64,000 bases of DNA from Melampsora larici-populina 98AG31. Lineage: Eukaryota; Basidiomycota; Pucciniomycetes; Pucciniales; Melampsoraceae. Below, in pieces: positions 34,682 through 45,379 of this stretch. Position numbers and translations under genes: made by a program. The stretch's first letter is position 1; the number at the start of each line of letters is the position of its first letter. The stretch covers positions 927,204 to 991,203 of the forward strand of contig NW_006768776.1 of assembly GCF_000204055.1 (NCBI RefSeq). Reading direction: 5' to 3'. The notes below the pieces were generated by a model. That model saw only the letters and a list, made by a program, of their open reading frames with translations. It had not been told where the DNA came from and made no database searches.

Positions 34682-37600
34682 CTACCAAACAAAACCATCT
34701 GCCGTAGACGGTGACCCCACTGCCAGTTTACATCCTGAACTCACTCAATTATATATCTCTTTAATTTCAAACAAGTTCATCCAGAAAATTAAATCCTGAA
34801 TATCACATTTTTGATATTCTCAAAAATTCACATACACTTCCATTGATCAATTCTCTTCTACCCTCAAAAATATAAACCCAAAAAACCAAAATCAAAACGA
34901 GCAAACCTTATCCAATCCCATCAAAAATCCAATCAAATTAATTAATTATATTAAAAAATTATGTTTTTTTTAAAAGAAAACAACATATAATTTATATTTA
35001 TAATGAAATGCGATAAAGATAGAAAACAAAAGAAACTTGAAATTATTTTTAAACACACAAATATACCAATCAGAAAAGCAACCAAACTTTTTTTTTTCTT
35101 TCTCTCAACCAAAAACCCCCATCAAAAATTCATTAATTGAAAGAAAAAAAAACATCAAAAAATAATCATAAAAAAACGAATAAAAAAAAATCAATAAAAT
35201 TAACTGGGATACTAAATTATTTGGGTGAGATTTTCTTCTTCTTTCTTAATTTCTAATCACTTTATTGTCCATCTCTAATCTTCATTCAAGCCTTTCTTTT
35301 TCTTTTTCTTTAACAATACTGAGGTCTACTAACCCTATGATAATCTAACCAAAAAAAAACACCATCACATCCATCAAACCAAATCAACCAATTGAACTTA
35401 ATGAACTACATTTGATATGAATTGTGAAAGGAAAAAAATCACTCACCTAACATCATCACTGCTCCACTAGTAGGATAAACCAATTCAGTTGAAACTTCTA
35501 ATTCTTCTAACCTATCTAACCTACCTTGAATAAACTCATTTAATCTATAATGCATGGTATCTAACCTAGACCTTAATCCACCATACCTAAGTTCTAAAAC
35601 TTCCCAACCAAATGGCTAAAGAAAAGGAAAAAAACCCACCCACCCCCACGACAGGAAAAAAACCCAAAATTCATTCAACTTTTTTTTTCTCAAACCAAAA
35701 GATCATAATCAAAAGTGAATGACAAACCTTATACATAGACATCCAAAGTTCTCGATGATAAATCCACATAACCTTAACCAAACCAATCAATCTACTCAAC
35801 CTACTCATCGAATCATATCCAGCTAAAGCCATTAATTCTTCTACATCTAATCTTCCATAAGCCTGAACTAATCGATCTCTCAAATGACATTTCAAACTTA
35901 ACACTTCTGCAATCAGTTTAGGTAATTTCAATCTTTGATTTAATGGATACTCAATCTTTTCTTGATGAGTAGAATTCGTAATCGCTCTTGATAAACTTTT
36001 CGATAATTCATTATAATGTGTTTCAAGATCATGTCCTGCATATTGTGGTGATAAAATCGAATAAAATGGTTCTATTTTTCCGTTCGGTTCCGTTCGTTGG
36101 TTCATCGTTTCCAAAAATCGTTTTTCATAATTCAAACAGACAAAAAAAAATTAACACCAAACCCCACATCAGTCTATTTTTTTGTTCAACTTGTTTCTTT
36201 CATCTTACTATACCTAATCTCCTACACTTCTTTTCAATTTCCGCTCACCCTCCCAAATTAACCATTTACTAAGATTAGGTGTAAACCTCCTACAGGATTC
36301 AAAAACACCCAAAAAAACCACCAACCTCAAAATCAGTTTTGTATTTGTTTGGAAAAAAGAAAAACACTTCATAAAAACCAATTCATCTTGATTGTTCTGA
36401 TTGTTTTGATTGATTTGATTTTTTGCAAAACTTACGCTTTATCATCAATCAATTGATGTTCAGGTTGTAAATCATCTAATTTAGAAGCCATCAAGAAATC
36501 ATCAAACGAACCACCACAAATCCCATCAAATTTAACTTTCAAAAACTCCAAATCCACTTCTAAATCCAATGTGAATCCATGTTCCGAAAAATAAAGTAAA
36601 CCAGGTAAAGCCGACCAACTAATTAGGTTTCTAATCTCAGTTCTTCTTTTCCCTCACCAAGGAATAGAAAGAGATAGAGAGACAGAAGAAGTTACATACA
36701 TATCACATTCGTTTCCTTCATCTCCCCATATTGTGGTCATTGCAATCTTCACATTCAAACTTGGATCTTTAATAGCTTTCATACTAGCACCAATCGTTTC
36801 AATCGTAAATGGTAAAGCAGTCCAAAACCTAGACCCTAACAGAAAGCATAAAACTTAATTTAACACAAGTTGGATAATCAAAGTAAAAACAAAAAAGATA
36901 TAGATTTATAGGTATACTAACAAGTCCAAATCCCACTTGCCATTGCAGGCGTTTTGAAATTCAATTGACGATGTTGATGAATCTTATTAACATAAGGTCC
37001 AGGAGTAGTATGATAATAATCCTTTTGAGCACCAAAGAAAACATATCAAGTTGAATTTTGAACGAACAACATGAAAGTCAAACCCAGAAGAAAAAGATTT
37101 GATAAATCACTAACCCAATAAACCAAATCGATTTCAGCCGGAATAGATTGAACCAATTCATTTGAAATCAAATGATTCGAATCATAATAAGCACCTAATG
37201 AATTATTTTTAGCTTCTAAACAAAACAACACTATAGTCGATACGAATCCACCAAAAGTTAGTCAAGAATTCTGATGTTGTACACAGGAAACTAAAGGGGA
37301 TATACTCAACTATCAGACCAAATCATCGGTTTTAATTCATGTTTTTTACATATTTCATTCACTCTTCTTAAATGATTCGTAAACTTGATCAATCCAACCA
37401 AAATGACTCAGTATAATCCAACTTGAATTCTACTTAAAGGAATCGAGCAACACAACCTACCACAACAGTACTATCATGATGACCAAACAATTGACGATAC
37501 CTACCTTCACTAACCCCATGAGCTTCATCCATTCCAATATGAATTTTCTTACTTTTCAAAGGACTTGTAATCGAAACAATCATCTTCATAGAAAAAAACA

Positions 37601-39050
37601 CCCACACGCACCCCATATTAGAGTTAGATTTCAAGATGAATTGAATTCAAGTGATCTTGGATTTTGGATTTACCTTTTCAATAAATTGATAAACTTCTTC
37701 ACTTCCAACTAATAAGACTTCATGTGTATCTCTCATTCCTCCATACCTTGGCCATTGTAACATTTGACCTAAATGACCTAAAGTTTGAACTAAAAAACAC
37801 ACACACAAATCATTTTAGAAAATTGGATTTCTTCCTTTTGGGGGAGTATTTTGTTTGGTTAATGAAGAAAGAAAAAAACACTTACTACAAGGAATCACTT
37901 CTATTCCACTTTTTATTGAATTTTCCATTCAGAATTTCACGTCCCCCACCCCAAGAAAGAACAAAAGAAAGAAAAAAAGAAACATTCGAATCAGTTTTGG
38001 TTTTCTTTTGTTTTGAAATCTTCCAAAAGGATTCATGAAAAAAAAAGTAAAATTCAGGGAAGACAGAATCACATACAGTGAATCAGCATAATGATCGATT
38101 TCTTTTAATTCATCAAACTTATAAGGACCTCTAAAATACCCAAAAAACGGTTCATTTTCAATCTATTCCCTCCCAAAGAAAGAAGACCCCAACCCGCCCT
38201 CAAAACCAATCAGTCTAATTGAAATTCTCAAGAAAACAACCCAGAAAGAGATCCAAACTGACCTGATAAGTATCTTCAGTATAAAGTTGTAACATATTCA
38301 AACCCATCAAGGCCATAAACCTTAACAACTCTTGAATCCTAATCAATTTAAGTACACCATTTCTAGAACAATCAATCATAAGTCCTAAACAATCAAATCT
38401 AGAAAGTTGATGATAATCATTTAATTTCATCAAGATCTTATCATGTTCTTTGATACGAGTTAAAGTTAATAAATGTCCAATCGATCTAAAGGCTTCGGAT
38501 TTTCGTTTGTAAGTGATGGTGATTGAGAAATGTGGAATGACTTGGTTTTGGTTAATCGAACTTATATAATCCGTTAAATGATTTGATGACGTATTTGAAA
38601 ACTCATGAAAACTTGGATTTGAGGTTTGGATCTTGAATTGGTTTTCTAAAAGGTTTGAATCAAATTTGAATCTAATTCATCAAACCAAAACCAAACCAAA
38701 AACGTATGATTTGTTTTAGTATCTATCTGATTTTCCATCATTAAAAAGAAAGATATACTGAACTTGATAAACCACCAATATTCTTGATCTAAATCATTTC
38801 GGATTTCTTCTTCAAAAGAAGGTAAAAAAGCTTTAGATTCAATCGTTCTAGTTGTATTGATTTGATGATTATAATCTTTTATTGATTGGTCATGGTTTTG
38901 ATGAATGAAATTAAGATTAGGTCTGATTGAGTTTGTAGAGAATTGGTTTAATCCGAAATGAAGTTCAGGTTCGATTTGGTTTGATAAGAGGATCAATCGA
39001 ATCGATGATGGTGATGGTGAATGGTTGTTTGAGTCCATTGAAGAGTCCAT
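34682..39050 (-). CDS. GH20-family beta-N-acetylhexosaminidase-like protein
   Basis: Fourteen exons on the minus strand: 39050-38759, 38645-38263, 38162-38077, 37908-37886 (23 nt), 37789-37674, 37583-37461, 37384-37311, 37230-37115, 37021-36922, 36835-36700, 36618-36436, 36136-35728, 35615-35447 and a tentative last exon 34734-34682; about 753 residues. GH20 landmarks in order: FDCLGLMIDCSRNGV, MGLNMLQLYTEDTYQ, FGYFRGPYKFDEL, IPCIQTLGHL, IHIGMDEAHGVSEG with the catalytic Asp-Glu pair, KPMI/WSD, GIWTWSRFWTALPFT, TTIWGDEGNECD and PFGWEVLELRYGGL. The enzyme should release N-acetylhexosamine from glycans. No signal peptide is seen, so it is probably intracellular. Irregular points: one extra T at about 37318-37321 shifts the frame inside the PMIWSD motif, and the acceptor of exon 12 reads TG instead of AG. 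These may be sequence errors or early decay. Confidence 0.82.
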
Positions 39051-39254
39051 GAATGGTTTTTTGGTTTCAAGTGAATGAATGAATGGTTTAGTTAGTTAGT
39101 TTGACTGTTTACCATTTGTTGTAATTTGAAAACTTGAATCGATCGATCAATCAATCTCTTCCATCGATCAAATCAAAATCAAATCAAATATCAAAACTAC
39201 ATACAAACCATTCATTTTAACCTGTGTCTCATACCACACATATATCTTCATTTC

Positions 39255-39940
39255 ATCAGCTCCATCCTATGAAACTTTGTAACACTGGAGTGGTAGCTCA
39301 AGGAGAATGCTAGTAACACTTATGCAGAGGCATGCACAGGGATGAGACAAGGATGTTGAGCCAGTCTGAGCAGTCTGAGCCTTCATCACATTTTCTGAAA
39401 CAGAACAAGTTGAATTTATTTTTTGGTAATTGTAGACTTGCAAGTCAAGTCTCTTTTATGCAAAACTTCTGTTGTATAAAAAAAAATTGAACCAATTGTC
39501 AAAGGATTCTTGAATTTCAATTGCAAGAAAAGTTCAAGAAAATGATTAACTTCAAACATAGATAAGGAAACTGATAAAAAATGTTTTTAAATTCAAACCA
39601 ACCTCTTTGAACAAAATCTCAAGATGTAAATGCCTACTAGGATAAATAATCTTTCAACAATAAACAACACCCTACCTGACCCCAAAGTGCCTATACAGGT
39701 ATCGTCAAAAGAGTGATGAAGTAGAAGATGAGTAGAAAAAAGATAGAAATCAATAGGGGGGTTCAACATCATTGAGACTAATCTTCCTCCTTCCTTTAGA
39801 CAACTGCCAAAGTTGCTCAAAGGAGGATATGTACTTGTAAGTGACACATCAGTTGATACATGCTGCAAGTGTTAAGAACATGGAATCATTTGAACAAGGA
39901 GGAAATCTTGTGATTCCTGGGCAAAAAAGTACTGTACCTT
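39255..39940 (+). repeat. Dispersed repeat family R1, copy 1
   Basis: A segment of about 680 bp beginning CATCAGCTCCATCCTA recurs at 49307-49990 in the same orientation with moderate divergence. Shared blocks include ATGAGACAAGGATGTTG, TGAGCCTTCATCACATTTTC, GGGGGGTTCAACA and CAAAGTTGCTCAAAGGAGG. Both copies keep a related minus-strand frame (39593-39868 and 49637-49870, sharing SNFG, KEGGR, LNPPI and FSTHLLL), so the family may once have encoded a protein. No terminal repeats were defined. Confidence 0.7.
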
Positions 39941-39959
39941 GTGCGCAAGAACAAGGCAA

Positions 39960-40510
39960 ACAGCTTTTCTCTTTGGTAGAGAAACATGCAGAAAGCTTGC
40001 AAGTCCTGTCGTTGTCGCACAAGGAAATACGACTTACATACATATATTGACATTCAGGCAGTTCGAATCTGTGATTCGTGGACGCGTGAGTTCAAACGCG
40101 TGAAGCATCGTGTGTGATTTTGTATAAGTTGACCTGGGCTCGATCGATATTTATGGCGTTCAAACATGTGCAAGAAATTTGCAAAACCGATGAAATCTTG
40201 CACGGATCTTGCTTAATTAATTTTTTCACAACCCCCTGCTGTATGTATCTTATGTATCTCATCAAGGGCAAACTGAGTCCTCGAAGCGGGGAAGCCTAGG
40301 TTCACACATAACTTTCTTAAGTCTGCAAGTTTTGTGGAAGTTCTATGCAAGATGTTTAAAAGAACTTGCACAGAACTTTCTCGCAACTTGCAAATTTCTT
40401 GCGCATGTTTGAACGCCATAATTGTGGGATGCATTGCTATTTATATATCTTGAAAACACTTTAAAAACCTGATGTCTCTTTCGATTCACCTTCCTGAACT
40501 CAAGACCTTT
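39960..40510 (+). promoter_or_regulatory. Duplicated promoter block upstream of secreted-protein gene
   Basis: The parts 39960-40153 and 40419-40510 match 58440-58860. Shared words are TGTCGTTGTCGCAC, GTGGGATGCAT, TGCTATTTATATATCTTGAA and AACACTTTAAAAACCTGATG. TATTTATATATC is a TATA-like element about 180 bp before the start codon at 40613. A 265-bp MITE is inserted within this copy. Confidence 0.6.
40154..40418. mobile_element. MITE with TA target duplication, inserted in the promoter block
   Basis: Ends TGGCGTTCAAACATGTGCAA and its inverse (GCGCATGTTTGAACGCCA) with TA on both sides (40152-40153, 40419-40420). The arms continue to AGAAATTTGCAA. The related block at about 58755-58770 lacks the insertion and gives the empty site. 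Confidence 0.75.
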
Positions 40511-40612
40511 CCGTTCAAAAATTGAACCTCACATCTTTCCAATCCTTTTTACTTTGAAGTTTGCTACATATTCAACCTCGAATAATTTCCAGATTTGTAT
40601 TGTTTTGTCATT

Positions 40613-41460
40613 ATGAAATGGTTCATCTTTCTTGGATTGGTGTTACAAGTCTTATTTGTAATGGGTTATCCTGAATCCAATCTTCGCTTAGAAGGACGTG
40701 ACTCGAGTGGTCTGGAATCGATACACCCAAAGGAACTTTCCAAGCGCTCGACAGCGCCAAGCAACCCGGTAGTCTGTCCTGGTCAAGAGGGGAAGCCATT
40801 CGTTTACGATCTAAAAGTTTTTGGAAAGTTAGTCAAATTCCCTCCTTCTGGTTTTCCAAGAGATTCTCTTCGCTTCACCGATCGTATTAACTGACCAAGC
40901 TTTATTCCTGGCAACTTGATTAGAATGGTCACTGCTCTGATCTCGCGCCCAGCCTCATGTGTTTACTTCTCAAACCTGGGTGTGAGTATGACATCTGATG
41001 AGCCAACTGAGAAGCCAGAACGTATTGAATTGACTGGCTGATTGACTCATCTCACACAGATGTACGTCGAAACATTGGAGGGAGAACCGGCCATGTTTCA
41101 TGAGTGAGTGCTCAATGACTCGAGGTCATCTTGATTATTCGAGGTCCATATGAACACATGATTTCTTCTGTCAGCTCCTCACCCTCAATGGTTAGAAATT
41201 ACTATGGCGCTTTGATCAGCGACAATTGTCAGGTTACCAGGCCTGTTAAGCTTGTAAGTCTTGCATGTACTTCTCTCTACTGCATATCAAAATTGAACTC
41301 AAAATTCCTTGAAAACGATACCGGTTTATAGAAAAGCAACCCTCCACCGAGCACGGATGACCATTTGGTCATCATGATAATCTTTTATGATACTTATTCG
41401 GATTCCAAGCAAGTTATGACGTGCGACAAAGCGACGGAGGATGACATGCGTTCCGTGTGA
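40613..41460 (+). pseudogene. Small secreted-protein gene with premature stop at codon 94
   Basis: The start at 40613 gives a signal peptide MKWFIFLGLVLQVLFVMG. Exons 40613-40981, 41060-41103, 41175-41253 and 41332-41460 join in phase to 206 codons with four Cys (VVCPG, ASCVYF, DNCQV, MTCDK) likely paired in the secreted product. TGA at 40892-40894 interrupts exon 1, yet the frame stays open and splices consistently on both sides (FTDRIN, stop, PSFIPGNLIRMV). The only possible intron across the stop is 40 bp and out of phase. If the stop is real, the product is a 93-residue truncated secreted protein. Dead relatives lie at 17.4-18.3 kb. The family is unnamed to me; a rust effector-type role is inference. 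Confidence 0.7.
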
Positions 41461-41562
41461 CCAATGAATGCCATTCTACACTGTTAACGTTCAGACCTAC
41501 AGCGTTGTGATGACTGTTGTCAGTAGCAAATGTGTTCAATATGTGAGGCAAATGCAATGTGA

Positions 41563-41589
41563 CTAGAACTCAGGCGGGCTTGCCCGCCT
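41563..41589 (-). mobile_element. Possible Helitron 3' terminus
   Basis: On the minus strand, a GC-rich hairpin (AGGCGGGC AA GCCCGCCT, 41589-41572) is followed five bases later by CTAG and then T, the layout of Helitron 3' ends (hairpin, short spacer, CTRR, insertion before T). A similar structure is at 56040-56064. The 5' end and any Rep/helicase gene are not seen, so this is tentative. Confidence 0.35.
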
Positions 41590-41599
41590 CTAAACTTAA

Positions 41600-42418
41600 C
41601 GAGTAGAGTGTTGATTCTTATGGTCTAAATGTCTGGAGGCTTGAGTCATAATGAGGAAAACAACAACTTAAAATAGGATAAATGTTTGGAATATATGCTC
41701 CATGCTCAACTAATCACATTATTTTGTGTCAAGCCAAAAACCATGTAGCAACTATCAAAGGCTCAATACGTTCCAAATGAGATTTAAAGGTTGACAATAT
41801 ACTCATTCCACATGGAGATCAATTGACCTATACAAAATGGTTTACATCAACTATATTTTTATCAAAGCAAAAGCTCCACAAAACACAGACACAGATAGTT
41901 TACAACTCTAATAGAAAGGAAACCCAATGGATGATGAAAAGTCAAATGACTGCTCATTCGAATCACTCAAAGGTATTCAAATACATTATTAGAATTGAAG
42001 GGAAAGAAGGGAAAAGAACTTGAGCTTTATAACCCATACCATTTTCTGAAAAGAATCAAACCACACACAAACAATTAGTATAACACACTCCTGTTAAAGA
42101 AGAGTATACAGACAAATAAAATTCTTTTTACAATTGAAAAGAAAATTAACTGAGTAAAAAGTCTGAATGCATTATCTAAAGCTTCACCAAGTTCTGAAAG
42201 ACATTCTCTAAATAATTCAAAGTTGCATTCATAATAATTGGATTTCAATTCCAAATTGATTTTTGATTTTTTCTCTTTGTTATTGTCAAACAAAGAACCA
42301 AATCTTTTGTTTCCTCTCTACAGCTTGGTATTGGGGTATGTGACACTGTAACTCACTGCTTGTGTGAGGAGTGCGCGTCTGTTAGGCGTACTCTTCACTA
42401 AAAATGTGTTGATAAAGG
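41600..42418. other. No gene seen
   Basis: AT-rich DNA. If the Helitron 3' end at 41563 is real, its body would occupy this stretch. Confidence 0.35.
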
Positions 42419-42421
42419 TAA

Positions 42422-42562
42422 CACTGCCAGCATTAAAGAGGTTCCCAGATGGGAATATGGGTTGTAGGAATCAGACAGCCTTTGTGACTACATATATCAC
42501 AATGGCGGTCTGATCCCTACGACCCATATTCCCATCTGGGAACCTCTTTAATGCTGGCAGTG
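42422..42562. mobile_element. Tourist/PIF-like hairpin MITE
   Basis: Arms of about 54 bp are nearly perfect inverses (CACTGCCAGCATTAAAGAGG outermost, then TTCCCAGATGGGAATATGGG). The loop is about 30 bp. TAA occurs directly outside both ends (42419-42421 and 42563-42565), fitting the 3-bp TWA target of PIF/Harbinger MITEs. Confidence 0.8.
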
Positions 42563-42566
42563 TAAA

Positions 42567-42755
42567 GTGTGGTCTTCACGTGGTACACCCAACAATGAAG
42601 AGCTAGTACGCTCTAACCTTGTGAGACTGCAAGGGGCAGGCTTTATACTTTGGCAAGCCAAAGATCCTGAAGGCTACTTTAGAATCCGTGTAAGGGAGGA
42701 AGCTTTGCTACTTTACGGTTTATTTCTAGAGGATATGATGGCCCAAGGCTTGTAG
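42567..42755 (+). other. Open frame of unknown nature
   Basis: A 62-codon frame with NNEELVRSNLVRLQGAG and GYFRIRVREEALLLYG has protein-like composition but no domain I recognise. It directly follows the MITE and may be the tail of a gene or retroelement protein cut by the insertions around it. Confidence 0.25.
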
Positions 42756-42918
42756 AAATCAATACCAGTGTGCTCAGCAATAGAACCTGTAATGCTCAAG
42801 TTTGGTCTTTAGACTTACACAACTAATCATGTACTCAAGGATCCCCTTAATGGGATTTCAAGTATAATGTGATTCTGATGTTGTGATGTGTTAAAAGATG
42901 GGTGATGAATCAAGGGAA

Positions 42919-44420
42919 CAAGTCTGGCTCGCAGCGCTACCCAGCGCTGCTAACTGACTTTTGAGCAGCGTAGCTCGCATTGAGCCCGGCCAAAGTCAGG
43001 GGCGTTCAGCAAGGCGTACTTTTTTTGGGGGGACAAAATAGCAGTGAAAAGCGCACTTTTTTGACGCAGCGCTTCCCAGCGCTGCAGGCTTAAAATTAGC
43101 GCAAGACAAAAGATTGCGCATAAGGTGTTGGGATGTAAAGATTGTAGAGAAAATGTATATAAAGGGCTTAAAAGAGTGTATAGAAAGTAAAAATTATAAA
43201 AAAGAAAACAAAGAAAATGTGTATAGAAAGTAAAAATTATAAAAATGAAAACAATAGCATTAAAAAATGGTGAAAAACAATCAAGAATAAGTTTTTTGGG
43301 TCTTTTTTGTGAGAAATTTCTTTGCATATTCAATAACCTTGCCCACTTCAGCAAAGTCCCCCATCAAAGGTACCCCTTCCAGCATCCAAATAGTCCCACA
43401 CACTAACATCTCTACGATACAAGTATTCAATCCACCTTCTTCATCGCTACAGATTTGTCCGGCAACAGAGAAAGATCATTTGGGGGGACTCAAAGCTGCA
43501 GGTGTTGCGAGATAGTTCTTTGCTAATACCAATAGCACTGTGTATTTTCCTTCATGAGCCTGGGATTATCATGCCAAAGAGATAGGTGATCAGTAATGAG
43601 ATTCACTTATATAAAAAGAAAAGATTGATATAAAAAGAAAGAATTGATATTGATATTCACTCTCCACCAATCTAACACGGTTTGTGGATTATTTTGGTCG
43701 GATGATTTCATTGGATCTATCCCTTGGAGATATCTGTCAAGCTTGTTAAGATGGCTTTCTGATGAGACCTCATTGTAAAAATAAAGATAACCCGGTTCAA
43801 AAATGCTAGGACATGATTGGACTAATGGAGGTGTGGTTGAGGGGTCCGCTTGATCTTGTTCTTGAAGAGCAGCTGATTGACGTTCAGACGTGAAGGCCTC
43901 ATGAAGTAAGGCTTTGGCCCGGTCAAGTTTGGAAGAACCTTCTCGATGGTACATTCAATGATATAAGTCAATCAACAATTATCAAATAGCCGATGCAAAA
44001 GAGATGAAAAGAAAGATAGGTTACCTTTGTAGTGATTCCAGGTATCGATACCATATGTCTGTGCGTGGAGAGACAAGGGTGTCTCCCACCAGCACCAGAA
44101 CTGGACACCAAATCGATTTGCGGTCTTTGAATAAAAAGTGGAATAGGAGATTCAATATGGATGGCTTGAGGTAATATTGGACTGGAGGCTGATCAAATCT
44201 GAAAGGTGCCATTGGAAACATGGCTGAGGTTTGTAACTTCAATCAAAGATCAAAGGAGGTAGTGGCGGAAAGCGTGGACAGGTCAAAGGGTTTAGTGGCG
44301 GAAAGCGTGGCGGTAACATTCCCGGGGCCAAAGTATCAGCGCACAGCATAGCTACTTGGACCCTGCGGGTCCCGGGTAAAGAGGCAATAGCGGCGGGCAC
44401 AGCGCTGCGAGCCAGACTTG
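42919..44420 (-). mobile_element. hAT-type element 2 (1.5 kb, truncated)
   Basis: Terminal inverted repeats CAAGTCTGGCTCGCAGCGCT at the left and its inverse AGCGCTGCGAGCCAGACTTG at the right. The flanks (AAGGGAA and AAGGGTA) are only an approximate duplication. GC-rich subterminal repeats include two copies of TGGCGGAAAGCGTGG at 44263-44310. A minus-strand hAT transposase C-terminal remnant fills the interior. The 5' half of the gene is missing, so it is a deletion derivative. Confidence 0.7.
43281..44242 (-). pseudogene. hAT transposase C-terminal remnant
   Basis: Exons on the minus strand give, in order, DPMKSSDQNNPQTVLDWWR, then AHEGKYTVLLVLAKNYLATPAA, then SFSVAGQICSDEEGGLN and CIVEMLVCGTIWMLEG: the hAT dimerisation domain (usually LxWW...YPxLxxxAxxxLxxxAtSxxxERxFSxxG). 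An in-frame TGA replaces the residue just before SFSVAG, where Arg is conserved, consistent with CGA to TGA. The catalytic half is not present. Confidence 0.7.
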
Positions 44421-44429
44421 AAGGGTAGA

Positions 44430-44664
44430 AGGGGGGTTTATATATTCACAGGTCAAGCGCCAACTTGTGGTTAGCGTGTGATTCTTGTCTCACTTGTGGT
44501 TGACACTTGGTTTAGGTTTGTTACATATTTAATACATTATGTACATGTGTTTATGTGGCTCTCGACACTGAGCCTTGAGATGTACTTATGGATTTATACA
44601 CTAATATAATATTACATGTGTTACTGTTAGCCCATGGTCGTGAAATCAGGGCTCAGGGCTGACA
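44430..44664 (+). repeat. LTR 3' end related to the solo LTR at 51925
   Basis: Ends with ATCAGGGCTCAGGGCTGACA, like the solo LTR end GTACTCAGGGCTGACA. Upstream it shares CACTGAGCCTTGAG-like and TTACATATTT-like blocks. The 5' end is obscured by the hAT element before it. Confidence 0.45.
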
Positions 44665-45370
44665 GCTTGCTTTGATCATTCCTGGTTTTTGGTTCATTTC
44701 CTGAAGTACCATTTATGTTTCCTTTTCCTCTGGCTTGCCAGCTTCCTGGTGACCCCTCCTTGCCACCTCTGCCGGGTGCAAAGACTTGGGATGACTTGTT
44801 CTTTTATCCCGAGGTCCAGAATCCGCCTTTTTTTTCTTGCATTAAAGTTTGGAATCCAGTTGCTTCCTTGGTAACAGGTTGTTTGGCATTTTCTGGGCCC
44901 TGCTCTGTTCCCAAAAGGACAGGAGTTTGTTTACCCCAATGGTCAGCATGTTGTTTCTTCCATTCTTGCCTAACGGGGCAAAAAAAACTTTTTAAACTTC
45001 ACTTGATGTCCCTGTAATATCCCTCAACTAGTTACTTTACAAGAAGTCAGTATGACACTTAAACACCTAAAGTCTTAAGACTTAGACATCCATGTACTTC
45101 CTTCCACAACGCTACATTGCTCTGACTCCTTAAGGATCTTTGAATGATCTTTGTCAATGTCTCCTTTGCAGTCAGGTACATCTATATTATCATTTTCCTT
45201 TCCTTTTCATCCTTAAGGATCTGATCTTTGTCAATGTCTCCTTTGGAGTCAGTTTGTAATCAATATATACTTCTGTTCTAGAATTTAGAAACCTTCCACC
45301 AGTTCTTGTAGTGGTGCCCTTCTCTACGCGCCTTAGAAGATAAACCTTATCTTCCACCCCTTTCCTTAGT
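44665..45370. other. No gene; short direct repeat
   Basis: A frame at 44715-45017 has no recognised domain. GATCTTTGTCAATGTCTCCT with flanks TCCTTAAGGATCT occurs twice (about 45128-45175 and 45212-45251). Confidence 0.35.
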
Positions 45371-45379
45371 GAGGACAGT

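Noticed and set aside
33944..35440. Separate genes between the secreted protein and the GH20 gene
   Set aside because: Only short AT-rich frames; the single useful stretch (34682-34734) fits as the tentative last GH20 exon.
39977..40095. Possible tRNA or SINE promoter: TGGTAGAGAAACATGC with GTTCGAATC downstream
   Set aside because: A- and B-box-like words are about 80 bp apart, no cloverleaf can be drawn, and the second copy at 58.5 kb lacks the B-box word.
40889..40928. A 40-bp GT-AG intron that would remove the stop in the secreted-protein gene
   Set aside because: It is shorter than the other introns here and shifts the frame into another stop, whereas reading straight through keeps the frame.
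42567..45017. A host gene interrupted by the hAT element and LTR
   Set aside because: The frames on the two sides (ending 42755 and starting near 44715) share no recognisable family, so continuity cannot be shown.
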